Positions 63,913 to 64,000 of a stretch of 64,000 nt of DNA are shown here, piece after piece. A program made the translations under genes and the position numbers. The stretch's first letter is position 1. The number at the start of each line of letters is the position of its first letter. Below the pieces are notes generated by a model. It did no database searches, was not told the origin of the DNA, and worked only from the letters and a program-made list of their open reading frames with translations. This DNA is from Thermocoleostomius sinensis A174 (GTDB lineage Bacteria; Cyanobacteriota; Cyanobacteriia; Elainellales; Elainellaceae): contig NZ_CP113797.1 of NCBI RefSeq assembly GCF_026802175.1, positions 3,883,026-3,947,025 of the forward strand, in the 5' to 3' direction.

Positions 63913-64000
63913 ATGTCACCGGGTGTATTAATTCTGATTGCGGTAATCGGCATCGCACTGTTACTGTTTTTAGTCATTAAACTGCGAATGCAAGCATTCC
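63913..64000 (+). CDS. Probable GntP-family permease (first 29 codons only)
   Basis: An ATG-initiated frame runs off the right edge. The visible product, 'MSPGVLILIAVIGIALLLFL' then 'VIKLRMQAF', is a membrane helix followed by the short basic loop seen at the N-terminus of gluconate (GntP) permeases. Too little is visible to be sure; another membrane protein is possible. Confidence 0.45.
   Translation, partial: MSPGVLILIAVIGIALLLFLVIKLRMQAF

Noticed and set aside
1-64000. CRISPR arrays, tRNA or rRNA genes, transposases and phage genes
   Set aside because: No regularly spaced direct repeats with unique spacers, no cloverleaf-like sequence and no recombinase-like protein were seen in the whole window.

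Overview
The window is chromosomal DNA from a cyanobacterium, most probably a beta-cyanobacterium. Direct signs are the recurring HIP1 octamer GCGATCGC (for example at 142-149, 1731-1738, 8618-8625 and 12449-12456) and the wider CGATCG enrichment. The gene set agrees: carboxysome shell genes ccmK3-ccmK4, psb29/thf1, vipp1, a SigC-type group 2 sigma factor, an RRM protein of the cyanobacterial Rbp type, a plant-type ferredoxin, a Dps protein, and several small families known only from cyanobacteria. I see no rRNA, tRNA, CRISPR array, transposase, integrase or phage gene. It reads as ordinary core chromosome with housekeeping genes on both strands and long intergenic gaps. Genus cannot be fixed by eye; a Leptolyngbya/Oscillatoriales-like lineage is only a guess.

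Layout. 1-7.3 kb: 5' part of an MBL-fold protein, a site-2 protease, a coiled-coil protein overlapping thrC tail to tail, a phosphodiester glycosidase-like lipoprotein candidate, a small membrane protein and an ABC1/UbiB kinase. 7.6-13.4 kb: DUF1643 protein, vipp1, thioredoxin, a CSP41-like epimerase, a membrane protein and carA. 13.6-19 kb: bestrophin, dps, then a tetrapyrrole pair (CbiX-type chelatase and cobA) followed by an RluA-family pseudouridine synthase. 19-25.8 kb: GMC oxidoreductase, sigC, pgsA, SGNH-like protein and a pyroglutamyl peptidase-like protein. 26-32 kb: DUF2252 protein, RRM protein, DUF697 GTPase with psb29, a LapA/degenerate-GGDEF protein and ccmK3-ccmK4. 32-42.3 kb: nadE, DUF502 and small conserved proteins, a creatininase-family protein and two large glycosyltransferases. 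42.4-50.5 kb: ferredoxin, a Cys-rich/excalibur membrane pair, a sensor histidine kinase, DUF4327 protein, CDF transporter, a matrixin-like protease and secG. 50.6-64 kb: gpmI, an ABC-F protein, mgtA-mgtC-glsA, an AcnA-type aconitase, three small cyanobacterial proteins and the first codons of a probable GntP permease.

Functional links. mgtA, mgtC and glsA are collinear, and the mgtC stop lies two bases before the glsA start, so magnesium transport and glutamine hydrolysis may be co-expressed. cbiX and cobA both serve siroheme/cobalamin synthesis. ccmK3-ccmK4 is the known satellite carboxysome locus that supplies minor shell hexamers.

I found no clearly new multi-gene system. The most interesting material is non-coding or local: (i) short perfect microduplications with 10-16 bp period, several lying just before start codons, including a four-copy 11-bp array before the thioredoxin gene; (ii) two copies of GTTACATGCA 77 bp apart before dps; (iii) CRP-like dyads before sigC; (iv) a recurring hairpin after vipp1 and after a DUF3181 gene; (v) a perfect 12-bp inverted repeat between psb29 and its convergent neighbour; (vi) proteins whose expected catalytic residues are missing (SGNH-like, GGDEF-like, MBL-fold); and (vii) a cysteine in the predicted CcmK4 pore loop.
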